DNA of 21,503 nt from Alysiella sp. (GCF_030525755.1 NZ_JAUNEC010000029.1:1-21503); one strand, 5' to 3'; shown: positions 9,127-16,809, numbered from the stretch's first letter. Numbers and translations are program-made. The notes: generated by a model not told the origin, from the letters alone.

Positions 9127-11220
9127 ATGAAAAGAAATTCTATAAAAATCATGTCTGCTGCATTATTTGCGGTTGGCTTTCAGGCAGCTTGGGCAGGCAA
9201 TATTGTGGATATCAATGCATCGGTTTTAGACAACAATCAACGTCTGATTACAGTACGTTTTGATAAAGATGCGGTTGAGCCATCTGGTTTCATCACAACC
9301 AATCCATCTCGCATTGCATTGGATTTTGCCAAAACAGATTTGGCATTAAAACAATCCACATTCTCTTTTAATGACCCCATTCTGAACCAAATTATTACTG
9401 CCAAAGACAACCAACATGCCCGAATTTCCTTAAATTTAGGCAAAGAAGCGCAGTACAACGCCCAAGTTAAAGGCAATGAAGTTTTGATTTATATCAGCGA
9501 AGCCAATTCAAGTAATCAAGCTGTAGCTCAAACAACACGCGCTGCCAACGGAAAAAATCAACCCACCATGCAACACCCAGGTCATGGTGCAGATTTCAAT
9601 ATTGATTTCCGTAAAGGCGAAAATGGTGCAGCCATAATTGACTACGTAGCTAATTATGCAGGTCAGCCACATATTCAAAAATTAAGCGATCGCCTGATTA
9701 TTACCTTAAAAAACCACCCACTTGCCACACAAAATCAGCGCAATTTAGACGTTGCTGATTTCTCTACCCCTGTACGCACCATTGCAGTAAAACGCGTGGG
9801 CAATGACACCCAAATTACCATTCGCAATCAAGGCAGCTGGGGCTACAAAACTTCAAGCAACAATGGTCGTCAAACCATTCAAATCAATCAAGAACGTAAT
9901 GTTGCCTACTTGGGTATCAGTGACAAAAAAGACAACAATTTCAAAGGGAAAACCATCTCTTTGGATTTCCAAAATATTGATGTGCGTACCGTATTGCAAA
10001 TCTTATCCAAAGAATCAGGCATGAATATTGTTGCCAGCGACACGGTACAAGGCAAGATGACCTTGTCATTGAAAGATGTTCCTTGGGACCAAGCTTTAAA
10101 TTTGGTGCTTGATGCCCGCAACTTGGAAATGAAACGTCAAGGCAACATCATCAATGTTGCACCACGCGAAGAGATGATGAAAAAAAATCGCGATGAATTG
10201 AATGCCCAAAATGAAATTCAAACTTTGGGACCATTGCTCTCGCGCACTTTCCAACTCAAATACAAAAATGTAGAAGAATTTCGTGATATTTTAAACTTGG
10301 AAAACAGCACTACTGATTCTTCACGCAGTATTTTAAGTGGTCGTGGTAGTGCCTTGATTGACCCTTCTACCAACACTTTAATTATCACAGACAATCAATT
10401 TGTGATGCAAAAATTTGAGCGATTGATTGAAGAATTGGACGTACCTGCGCGTCAAGTGATGGTTGAAGCACGCATTGTAGAAGCAAGCGATGGCGTTTCT
10501 CGCGAATTAGGTGTGAAATTTGGTTACGGTCGCAGTAGCAGCAGTCCTCGTATGGGTGTATCAGCAAACTGGGAAGGTGCTCGTGTCAACAGCAATAATA
10601 ATGGTGGTAGCATTGAATTTGGTCCAAACATTAACCTACCTGTTACCAGCGCATTAGGCAGTTCGATTGCTTTGGTAAGACATTTCTCTTCTAACGCATT
10701 GGGTTTGGAATTGTCTGCATTGGAAACCGAAAACCGCACCAAAACAATTTCCACACCGCGCGTTTTAACCCAAGACCGCAAAGAAGCCGAAATCAAACAA
10801 GGTTTACAAATTCCTTATACCACACGCGATACAAATGGTTCTACCAGCACCGCATTTAAAGATGCAACCATGAGTTTAAAGGTCAAACCACGCATTACGC
10901 CTGATAACAAGATTATCTTGGACATTGAAATCAATAAAGATGAGCCAGATTATACTCGTACCAATATTGAAGGTGAACCTGGTATTTCTACCAAACAAGT
11001 CAAAACCCAAGCCATGATTGAAGATGGCGGTACTTTGGTGGTTGGCGGTATTTACCAAGAAGTTCAAAGTAATGTGATGAATAAAGTACCTTTATTGGGT
11101 GATATTCCCATTATCGGTAATCTATTCAAAAAACGTGCTCGTGAACAAAGTCGCAACGAATTGCTATTCTTCATTACCCCACGCATTATGGGTCAAGAAA
11201 ACAGCGTATTGCGCTATTAA
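9127..11220 (+). CDS. pilQ: Type IV pilus secretin PilQ
   Basis: Outer-membrane secretin that forms the gated pore for pilus extrusion and for DNA entry in transformation. The 697-residue precursor has a Sec signal peptide cleaved after AWA (residue 23). Two AMIN peptidoglycan-binding domains follow (about 25-125 and 155-255), then N0/STN (about 275-345), N1 (about 365-445) and the secretin barrel (about 455-690). The barrel contains VEARIVEAS and GGIYQEVQSNVMNKVPLLGDIP and ends in FFITPRIM. The linker between the AMIN domains (about 126-155) is short and lacks the small basic repeats described in Neisseria meningitidis PilQ. GAGG upstream serves as ribosome binding site. It is the last gene of the operon and is followed by a terminator. 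Confidence 0.97.
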   Translation: MKRNSIKIMSAALFAVGFQAAWAGNIVDINASVLDNNQRLITVRFDKDAVEPSGFITTNPSRIALDFAKTDLALKQSTFSFNDPILNQIITAKDNQHARISLNLGKEAQYNAQVKGNEVLIYISEANSSNQAVAQTTRAANGKNQPTMQHPGHGADFNIDFRKGENGAAIIDYVANYAGQPHIQKLSDRLIITLKNHPLATQNQRNLDVADFSTPVRTIAVKRVGNDTQITIRNQGSWGYKTSSNNGRQTIQINQERNVAYLGISDKKDNNFKGKTISLDFQNIDVRTVLQILSKESGMNIVASDTVQGKMTLSLKDVPWDQALNLVLDARNLEMKRQGNIINVAPREEMMKKNRDELNAQNEIQTLGPLLSRTFQLKYKNVEEFRDILNLENSTTDSSRSILSGRGSALIDPSTNTLIITDNQFVMQKFERLIEELDVPARQVMVEARIVEASDGVSRELGVKFGYGRSSSSPRMGVSANWEGARVNSNNNGGSIEFGPNINLPVTSALGSSIALVRHFSSNALGLELSALETENRTKTISTPRVLTQDRKEAEIKQGLQIPYTTRDTNGSTSTAFKDATMSLKVKPRITPDNKIILDIEINKDEPDYTRTNIEGEPGISTKQVKTQAMIEDGGTLVVGGIYQEVQSNVMNKVPLLGDIPIIGNLFKKRAREQSRNELLFFITPRIMGQENSVLRY

Positions 11221-11230
11221 ACCAAATACA

Positions 11231-11260
11231 AACCGCACAGCAATTTGGCTGTGCGGTTTT
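11231..11260 (+). terminator. Intrinsic terminator after pilQ
   Basis: AACCGCACAGC (11231-11241) pairs perfectly with GCTGTGCGGTT (11248-11258) around a six-base loop and is followed by T residues. This is the strongest non-DUS terminator in the window. It closes the pil operon 11 bases after the pilQ stop. Confidence 0.9.
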
Positions 11261-11302
11261 CCATTCAAAACCATTTTCAATTTCAAGCTGCCTGAAACCA
11301 TT

Positions 11303-13303
11303 ATGAAACTCAATCCACAACAACAAGAAGCTGTTCACTATCTCAGCGGACCTTTATTCGTTTTGGCTGGTGCAGGCAGCGGAAAAACGCGTGTGATTAC
11401 CGAGAAAATTGCCTACATGATTATCCAAGCAGGCTATAAACCCCATCACATTGCCGCGATTACCTTTACCAACAAAGCGGCTACTGAAATGCAAGAACGC
11501 ATTGCTGCCAAATTAGGACGCGAAAAAACCCGCGGTTTAACCGTTTGCACTTTTCATGCTTTGGGTATGCGTATGTTGCGTGAAGATGCACAACACATCG
11601 GCTACAAAAAAAACTTCTCCATTTTGGATACTGCCGACAGCAATAAAATCCTGACTGAACTCTCAGGCAGCATAGGCAAAGAAGCCATTTTCAAACTGCG
11701 CAATCAAATTTCGCTGTGGAAAAACGATTTATACACACCCGAAACCGCATTTCAAGCAGCCTCTGACGACTGGCAACGTCATGCAGCCCAAATTTATGCC
11801 AGCTATCAAGCCATTTTACACAGTTATCAAGCTGTAGATTTTGATGATTTAATCCGTTTACCTGTATTGTTGTTGAAAGAAAACAGCACATTACGCCAAA
11901 AGTGGCAGCAACGTTTACGTTATTTATTGATAGACGAATGCCAAGATACCAACGCTTGTCAATATGCATTGATGCGACTTTTAACGGGCATTGAAAGCAT
12001 GTTTACCGCAGTAGGTGATGACGACCAATCCATCTACGCATGGCGTGGTGCAGACATTGAAAATCTGCGCCGTTTACAAGCCGATTACCCGCAACTCAAA
12101 ATCATCAAGCTGGAACAAAATTACCGCTCTACCACACGGATTTTAAAAGTTGCCAACCACGTCATCGCCCACAATCCCAAAATCTTCCCCAAAACTTTGT
12201 GGTCGCAATATTGCGAAGGTGAAGCGGTGCATGTGGTGGCGTGTCAAAACGAAGAACATGAAGCCAAATATGTGGTGGGACAAATCGCGCGACAAAAAAC
12301 AATCAAACAAGCGCAATATGCTGATTTTGCCATACTCTATCGCAGCAACCACCAATCACGTCTGTTTGAAGAAGCCTTGCGCGAAGCACGCATTCCCTAT
12401 CGTTTGTCAGGTGGACAAAGTTTCTACGATAAAGCTGAAATCAAAGACGTTTTGTCTTATATGCGCCTGCTTACCAATCCCAATGACGACCCAGCCTTTT
12501 TACGTGCTGCAACCACACCCAAGCGCGGTATTGGCGAAACCACATTAGCCAAACTAAATGAATATGCCCAAAATCATGCATGTAGCCTGTTTCAGGCAGC
12601 CTCCTCTGTCAATGCGCTTAACACATTAAGCAACAAAGGACGAGAAGCCGTGCAGCAATTTACTGCCATGATGCACGATTACCGTCTCCGTGCCGAAACA
12701 GATGAAGCAGGTGGTGTTATCGCCGATTTGTTGCGCGACATCCAATATGAAAATCACTTAAATCAAATGGAAGAAAACAGCCGTGCTGCCGAATCCCGTT
12801 GGAAAAACGTTCAAGATTTACAAAACTGGTTAAGTCGCAAAAATGAAGAAAAAGGCAAGAACCTGATTGAACTAACCCAAACCATCGCGCTAATGACCTT
12901 ATTGGAAGGACGGGACGATGAAGAAATTGATGCTGTAAAAATGTCCACACTGCACGCCTCAAAAGGTTTAGAATACCCTTTTGTATTTTTGGTTGGCTGT
13001 GAAGAAGGCTTATTCCCACATACCGAAAGCATAGATGAAGGACGACTGGAAGAAGAACGCCGCCTGATGTATGTAGGCATTACCCGTGCCAAAGAAGAAC
13101 TCACACTCACGCATTGCCTAAAACGCAAACGCGCAGGCGTATGGCAATTTCCTGAACCCAGTCGTTTTCTTGATGAAATGCCACAAAGCGATTTAAGCAT
13201 ATTGGGACGCAAAAACAGCGCCCCCATTGTCAGCAAAGAAGAAGGACGACAACGTTTGAGCAGTATGTTGGACAAATTAAAACAAAAATCGGCAAACAAA
13301 TAA
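11303..13303 (+). CDS. rep: ATP-dependent DNA helicase Rep
   Basis: Superfamily 1A 3'-to-5' helicase that helps replication forks pass bound proteins and restart. The 666-residue length fits Rep better than the longer UvrD. Residue 1 onward (MKLNPQQQEAV) and Walker A AGAGSGKT (22-29) match Rep. The Walker B region reads DECQDTN (211-217), with Cys where DEYQDTN is usual. Motif III is GDDDQSIYAWRGA (238-250), and motif VI contains YVGITRAKEEL. ATG 11303 follows a near-perfect DUS (AAGCTGCCTGAA). The upstream-extended frame would overlap the end of pilQ and is rejected. The pilQ terminator implies a separate promoter, which I could not place. UvrD is the main alternative name. Confidence 0.93.
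   Translation: MKLNPQQQEAVHYLSGPLFVLAGAGSGKTRVITEKIAYMIIQAGYKPHHIAAITFTNKAATEMQERIAAKLGREKTRGLTVCTFHALGMRMLREDAQHIGYKKNFSILDTADSNKILTELSGSIGKEAIFKLRNQISLWKNDLYTPETAFQAASDDWQRHAAQIYASYQAILHSYQAVDFDDLIRLPVLLLKENSTLRQKWQQRLRYLLIDECQDTNACQYALMRLLTGIESMFTAVGDDDQSIYAWRGADIENLRRLQADYPQLKIIKLEQNYRSTTRILKVANHVIAHNPKIFPKTLWSQYCEGEAVHVVACQNEEHEAKYVVGQIARQKTIKQAQYADFAILYRSNHQSRLFEEALREARIPYRLSGGQSFYDKAEIKDVLSYMRLLTNPNDDPAFLRAATTPKRGIGETTLAKLNEYAQNHACSLFQAASSVNALNTLSNKGREAVQQFTAMMHDYRLRAETDEAGGVIADLLRDIQYENHLNQMEENSRAAESRWKNVQDLQNWLSRKNEEKGKNLIELTQTIALMTLLEGRDDEEIDAVKMSTLHASKGLEYPFVFLVGCEEGLFPHTESIDEGRLEEERRLMYVGITRAKEELTLTHCLKRKRAGVWQFPEPSRFLDEMPQSDLSILGRKNSAPIVSKEEGRQRLSSMLDKLKQKSANK
12591..12602 (-). 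repeat. DNA uptake sequence inside rep
   Basis: Perfect minus-strand copy in coding sequence, and the first perfect DUS after a gap of almost 9 kb that spans most of the PBP1A gene and all of pilMNOPQ. Confidence 0.85.
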
Positions 13304-13356
13304 CACCAATCATTTGATTTTAATATACTTATTACACCAAACATCCTAACAGCATT

Positions 13357-13384
13357 TTGATTTTCCTGATTTTAGGCATATAAT
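13357..13384 (+). promoter_or_regulatory. Sigma-70-type promoter for the binding-protein gene
   Basis: A perfect TATAAT at 13379-13384 lies 16 bases after TTGATT (13357-13362). Transcription would begin near 13391 and give a leader of about 48 bases before ATG 13439. Confidence 0.6.
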
Positions 13385-13390
13385 CCCATT

Positions 13391-13412
13391 GGGACTAATA
13401 CAAATTAGCCCC
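13391..13412. promoter_or_regulatory. Inverted repeat at the predicted transcript start
   Basis: GGGACTAAT (13391-13399) faces ATTAGCCCC (13404-13412) across ACAA, with one mismatch in nine pairs. It sits directly after the -10 box, so it could be an operator or a 5' leader hairpin. No regulator is identifiable. Confidence 0.4.
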
Positions 13413-13438
13413 ATTATTTTTGCAAAAAAGAAATAAAC

Positions 13439-14269
13439 ATGAAAAAAGCCCTATTGATTTTGACATTAAGTACCTTTTTGGCTGCATGCAACAACGCAGC
13501 CCAATCCCCAGCAACAAGCAGCATTCAACAAACCTCAACAACAGCCGTAAACAATAAACACAATCCCAACTGACAAACTGTTGTTGTGGCTTCACAATTA
13601 ACTTATCCTCCATTCCATTATATTGGCAACAACGGCGAACCCGATGGCTTTGAAGTGGCATTATTGCAAGAAGTTGCCAAAGCAGGAGAATTCAACATTA
13701 CCATTCAAAACACACCACGCACATTATTGGAGGAAACCTTAAACAACGATCGAGTACAAATTTGGTCTTCCACCATCTCCATCAATCCCGAGCGTGCCAC
13801 ACAAATGGATTTCAGTCAGTCTTTCATGCACAAAGACAGTAGAGCCATTGTGCTTCAAGACAACGAAGCCAACCAATCCTTGCAAAAAGCCAAAGACTTT
13901 AAAGGCAAAAAAATCGCCATCAATGAATTAAGCAAAGGCGACAGAGAAGCTGCCATGAATTTAGCAGATTCGAAAAACAATCTCGTTGTAACCCCAAGCT
14001 ATATTACTTCCATTGGTTCAATGTTAACTGGCGAAACCGATGCCGTTTTGGATAATGGATTGGTTTTGCGAAATTATTTGAAGAAACAAAAAGATTTGCC
14101 ATCCATGCGCATGATTTTGCCTTCCGAAGAAAACAAAGATTATGCGTTTGCCGTGAAAAAAGGCAATGCCGAACTTTTGAATAAAATCAATCAAGGCTTG
14201 GAAAAAGTCAAAGCCGATGGCACTTATCAAAAACTGGTAGAACAATGGTTTGGTGATGAAAAAATCTAA
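13439..14269 (+). pseudogene. Amino-acid-type ABC transporter substrate-binding lipoprotein, interrupted by an in-frame TGA
   Basis: Reading from ATG 13439 gives a lipoprotein signal peptide with lipobox LAAC (Cys17) and a Ser/Thr/Asn-rich linker. A TGA stop at 13571-13573 (codon 45) follows. The same frame then continues without interruption to 14269 with a full family-3 solute-binding domain: VVVASQLTYPPFHYIG at its start, GFEVALLQEVAK, MDFSQSFM, and a typical end GTYQKLVEQWFG. GTG 13586 could start the remaining 227 codons, but that product would have no signal peptide and could not reach the periplasm. Family members deliver amino acids to an ABC permease; none is adjacent. Promoter and terminator look intact, so the damage may be recent, or a sequencing error, or the TGA may be read through. 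Confidence 0.75.
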
Positions 14270-14284
14270 ACCATAAACAAAACA

Positions 14285-14329
14285 CATAATTAGGCTGCCT
14301 GAAACCCATTTTCAGGCAGCCTAATTATG
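14285..14329 (+). terminator. Inverted DUS pair acting as terminator
   Basis: A perfect 20-bp inverted repeat (14285-14304 with 14310-14329) around the loop CCCAT. Each arm contains one perfect DUS (14293-14304 plus strand, 14311-14322 minus strand). It lies 15 bases after the binding-protein stop. Paired DUS are established terminators in Neisseria. There is no long T-run on the plus side, so strength rests on the stem. Confidence 0.8.
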
Positions 14330-14441
14330 GTCGTTTCAAATTACAACACTGTATTATTTGTACTAGGTAGCATACCCGACGGAGTTAAAAATACAGTTGC
14401 CACGGTATAAAATTTTAGAACTTGACAAAGTTATGGGGTAA

Positions 14442-14491
14442 TCCCACCCTACACAAGTCATTTATTTTCAGTTTTCTTATCTCAAACGCAC
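14442..14491. repeat. Short dispersed repeat, copy 1
   Basis: Matches 16183-16242 closely, through CCCACCC-ACACAA-TCATTTATTTT and then CA-TTTTCTTATC-CAAAC-CAC, with a few substitutions and an extra 11 bases in the other copy. Non-coding in both places. Confidence 0.65.
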
Positions 14492-14597
14492 GTTAATAAC
14501 TATAAACAGTAAAATAATTCAATCTGTTTGATTACCTATTTATGCGATAATAGTACCTTAATTTCAGAACCTGTATTCATCTATTAACCTTACGAAT

Positions 14598-14704
14598 ACA
14601 GTCGCAGAATTGAAAAAGCACTACGGCATGACCAATGCCCTTATATACTATATGTATACCGCAGGCGTTGCCGCTTTATATTGCATTTTCACTTCCACGA
14701 CTAT
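14598..14704. repeat. MITE-like element B
   Basis: About 107 bp bounded by imperfect terminal inverted repeats: 14598-14620 against the reverse complement of 14682-14704 agrees at 18 of 23 positions. The central block is shared with element A near queC, and the left 30 bases recur at 19461-19490. TA dinucleotides flank both ends, so a TA target duplication is possible. No coding capacity. It has landed in the leader of the flavoprotein gene. Confidence 0.65.
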
Positions 14705-14737
14705 ATAGATTTTCACTTTATGAACAAGGAAACAAAA

Positions 14738-16147
14738 ATGAAAAAATTAAATGCAGATGTTGTCGTAATTGGTGGTGGCACAGCAGGCATGGGCGCGTTT
14801 CGCAATGCACGCCGCTTCACCGAAAACGTTTATTTAATTGAAAGCCATGTATTTGGCACAACCTGCGCACGCGTAGGTTGCATGCCATCTAAACTGCTGA
14901 TTGCAGCAGCCGAAGCACGTCATCACGCCTTGCATACCGCCCCTTTTGGCATACATTTAGACACCAATTCAGTACGCGTTGATGGGCAAGAAGTCATGAA
15001 CCGCGTTAAAACCGAACGCGACCGTTTTGTCGGTTTCGTTTTAGAAGACGTATATGCTTGGGACGAAAACCGCCGCATCATGGGTAAAGCCCAATTCCTT
15101 GACGACAAAACCATACAAATTGACGACCACACCCAAATCACGGCTGAACGTTTTGTGATTGCCACAGGTTCACGCCCTATTATTTTGCCCGAATGGGAAA
15201 AATTGGGCGACAAATTGATTGTGAACGATGACGTATTCTCTTGGGATACGCTGCCTGAAAGCGTAGCAGTATTCGGTCCAGGTGTCATCGGTTTAGAATT
15301 GGGACAAGCATTAAGTCGCTTGGGCGTTAAAGTAGAGATTTTCGGTATCGGTGGTGCGTTAGGTGGTATCAGCGACCCTGTTGTCTTAGCAAAAGCGATT
15401 GAAATCTTTGGTGCTGAATTGACTTTACATTTGGACGCACAAACCAAAGTGGCATTAAATCATGCAGGCAAAGTGGAAGTAAAATGGACACAAAATGGCG
15501 AACAAGGCGTTTTTGTTGCCGATTATCTGCTGGCGGCCGCAGGTCGTCGACCCAATGTGGATAACATCGGCTTGGAAAACCTGAACATAGAAAAAGACGT
15601 ACGCGGTGTTCCCCTTGCCAACCCACACACCATGCAAACCAGTATCCCCCATATTTTCATCGCAGGCGATGCTTCCAACCAACTTCCCTTGCTGCACGAA
15701 GCCAGCGACCAAGGCAAAATCGCAGGCGAAAACGCAGGTCAATACCCCAATATCAACACAGGTTTACGCCGCAGTATGATAGGCGTGGTGTTTACCAGCC
15801 CACAAATTGCCAGCATTGGCGCACGCTATACTACTCTAAAACAACAATATGGCGAACGCTTTGAACACGATGTGGCGATTGGCGAAGTGTCATTCAACAA
15901 TCAAGGACGCAGTCGCGTGATGCGGGTCAATCAAGGACATTTACGCGTTTACGCCGACAAACAAACAGGTCGCTTCTTGGGTGCTGAATTAACAGGACCA
16001 TCAGCAGAACATTTGGCACACTTAATGGCATGGGCTCATCAATCACAAATGACGATTGCCCAAATGCTGGATATGCCATTTTACCACCCTGTTATTGAAG
16101 AAGGCTTGCGTACCGCATTGCGCGATGTGGCAAGCAAACTGGCTTAA
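14738..16147 (+). CDS. Dihydrolipoamide dehydrogenase-like pyridine nucleotide-disulfide oxidoreductase
   Basis: Cytoplasmic class I flavoprotein disulfide reductase of 469 residues. The FAD-binding GGGTAG is at 12-17. The redox-active disulfide is Cys43/Cys48 in TTCARVGCMPSK, and the second dinucleotide-binding fold GPGVIGLELG at 180-189. IFIAGDA (about 307-313) contacts FAD. The C-terminal catalytic pair is His450/Glu455 in HPVIEE. The family normally oxidises dihydrolipoyl groups with NAD+. This branch ends FYHPVIEEGLRTAL rather than the HAHPTLSE of classic Lpd, and no 2-oxoacid dehydrogenase genes are adjacent. The true partner, lipoyl protein or another thiol substrate, is therefore open. 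AAGGA before ATG 14738 decides that start over upstream ATG 14681, which lies inside the MITE. Confidence 0.85.
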   Translation: MKKLNADVVVIGGGTAGMGAFRNARRFTENVYLIESHVFGTTCARVGCMPSKLLIAAAEARHHALHTAPFGIHLDTNSVRVDGQEVMNRVKTERDRFVGFVLEDVYAWDENRRIMGKAQFLDDKTIQIDDHTQITAERFVIATGSRPIILPEWEKLGDKLIVNDDVFSWDTLPESVAVFGPGVIGLELGQALSRLGVKVEIFGIGGALGGISDPVVLAKAIEIFGAELTLHLDAQTKVALNHAGKVEVKWTQNGEQGVFVADYLLAAAGRRPNVDNIGLENLNIEKDVRGVPLANPHTMQTSIPHIFIAGDASNQLPLLHEASDQGKIAGENAGQYPNINTGLRRSMIGVVFTSPQIASIGARYTTLKQQYGERFEHDVAIGEVSFNNQGRSRVMRVNQGHLRVYADKQTGRFLGAELTGPSAEHLAHLMAWAHQSQMTIAQMLDMPFYHPVIEEGLRTALRDVASKLA

Positions 16148-16152
16148 TGTGT

Positions 16153-16164
16153 TTCAGGCAGCCT
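16153..16164 (-). repeat. DNA uptake sequence, palindromic, after the flavoprotein gene
   Basis: TTTCAGGCAGCCTGAAA reads the Simonsiella-type DUS on the minus strand and the Kingella-type spelling on the plus strand. It begins six bases after the flavoprotein stop. Confidence 0.85.
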
Positions 16165-16168
16165 GAAA

Positions 16169-16190
16169 GGGTGGGTACCAGTACCCACCC
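16169..16190. terminator. Perfect hairpin after the flavoprotein gene
   Basis: GGGTGGGTAC (16169-16178) pairs with GTACCCACCC (16181-16190) around CA. It is GC-rich and close to the gene end, but has no T-run immediately after it. Terminator is one reading; part of the dispersed repeat is another. Confidence 0.45.
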
Positions 16191-16242
16191 CACACAAATC
16201 ATTTATTTTTATGGTATTTTCAATTTTCTTATCCCAAACTCA
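16183..16242. repeat. Short dispersed repeat, copy 2
   Basis: Second copy of the sequence at 14442-14491, in the same orientation, carrying 11 extra bases near 16210-16220. The two copies lie upstream and downstream of the same flavoprotein gene. Confidence 0.65.
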
Positions 16243-16353
16243 CCACATTAAAACTGCCTGAACGGTCAATGCCAATCAAACCCTACATACGACAAAAACA
16301 AGCAGTTTGTGTAAAATCCGTGTCATTCAAATCCACATCACAAAGGACACACC

Positions 16354-16809
16354 ATGCGAAGATTAACCGCCGTAGCCGCAGGATTGTGGTTAGGCTTGCA
16401 CATCGGTTTTGGTTACATTGCCGCCCCCATTCTTTTTGCTCGCTTGGATAAAATCACAGCAGGCAATATTGCAGGCAGTCTGTTCCATTATGTCAATGGC
16501 TTGGGCTTGGTGGTGTGGTTGGCAGCCTACTTCATCTGTCGCAACGACAGCCGCCGCAACCGCTACGCCCCACAAAAAACACACCGACTGGTCGCATTTT
16601 TGCTGTTTTTAACCGCATTCAATGAATTTCTGATGACACCCGTTATTGAAGCCTTAAAAACAGGACAAAACAACTGGCTACACAGTTGGATAGGTGGCAG
16701 TTTCGGTATGTGGCACGACATATCCAGTTTAATCTATATGCTCGCCAGCTTGGTTGGTTTAATTTTATGTTTCATGCTTTTGCGCCTGCGCGAAGCAGTA
16801 CGCTACTGA
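16354..16809 (+). CDS. DUF4149 family integral membrane protein
   Basis: A 151-residue inner-membrane protein of the DUF4149 (TMEM205-like) family, function unknown. Four hydrophobic spans are visible, at about 5-28, 44-62, 78-97 and 123-145. The N-terminal stretch GLWLGLHIGFGYIAAPILFARLD, with Pro and Phe near the end of the first helix, is the family hallmark. A basic loop, about 63-78, lies between helices 2 and 3. AAAGGA nine bases before the ATG supports the start. It stands alone between a repeat-laden gap and a convergent hydrolase gene, so context gives no clue to its role. Confidence 0.8.
   Translation: MRRLTAVAAGLWLGLHIGFGYIAAPILFARLDKITAGNIAGSLFHYVNGLGLVVWLAAYFICRNDSRRNRYAPQKTHRLVAFLLFLTAFNEFLMTPVIEALKTGQNNWLHSWIGGSFGMWHDISSLIYMLASLVGLILCFMLLRLREAVRY

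Larger units (their letters stand above)
14330..14737. other. Repeat-rich intergenic region before the flavoprotein gene
   Basis: 408 bp with no credible gene. It holds one copy of a short dispersed repeat (14442-14491). TGCGATAAT at 14543-14551 resembles an extended -10 element and could start transcription toward the flavoprotein gene. MITE-like element B (14598-14704) lies between that promoter and the gene. Confidence 0.6.
16148..16353. other. Intergenic region with hairpin and repeat
   Basis: 206 bp without a gene. It holds a palindromic DUS, a perfect 10-bp hairpin, and copy 2 of the short dispersed repeat. The rest, up to the AAAGGA ribosome binding site near 16343, shows no assignable promoter. 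Confidence 0.55.

Noticed and set aside
11099..11302. 68-residue N-terminal extension of Rep
   Set aside because: It overlaps the end of pilQ in another frame and crosses the pilQ terminator; the Rep family starts at MKLNPQQQ.
12811..13344. 177-codon minus-strand frame
   Set aside because: Antisense to rep motif VI; Ser-rich shadow with no domain.
13586..14269. GTG 13586 as the true start of a cytoplasmic binding protein
   Set aside because: The upstream in-frame part encodes a clear lipoprotein signal peptide and linker, so the complete gene starts at 13439 and is interrupted.
14923..15447. 174-codon minus-strand frame
   Set aside because: Shadow of the flavoprotein gene; low-complexity Ser/Thr/Pro/Lys composition.
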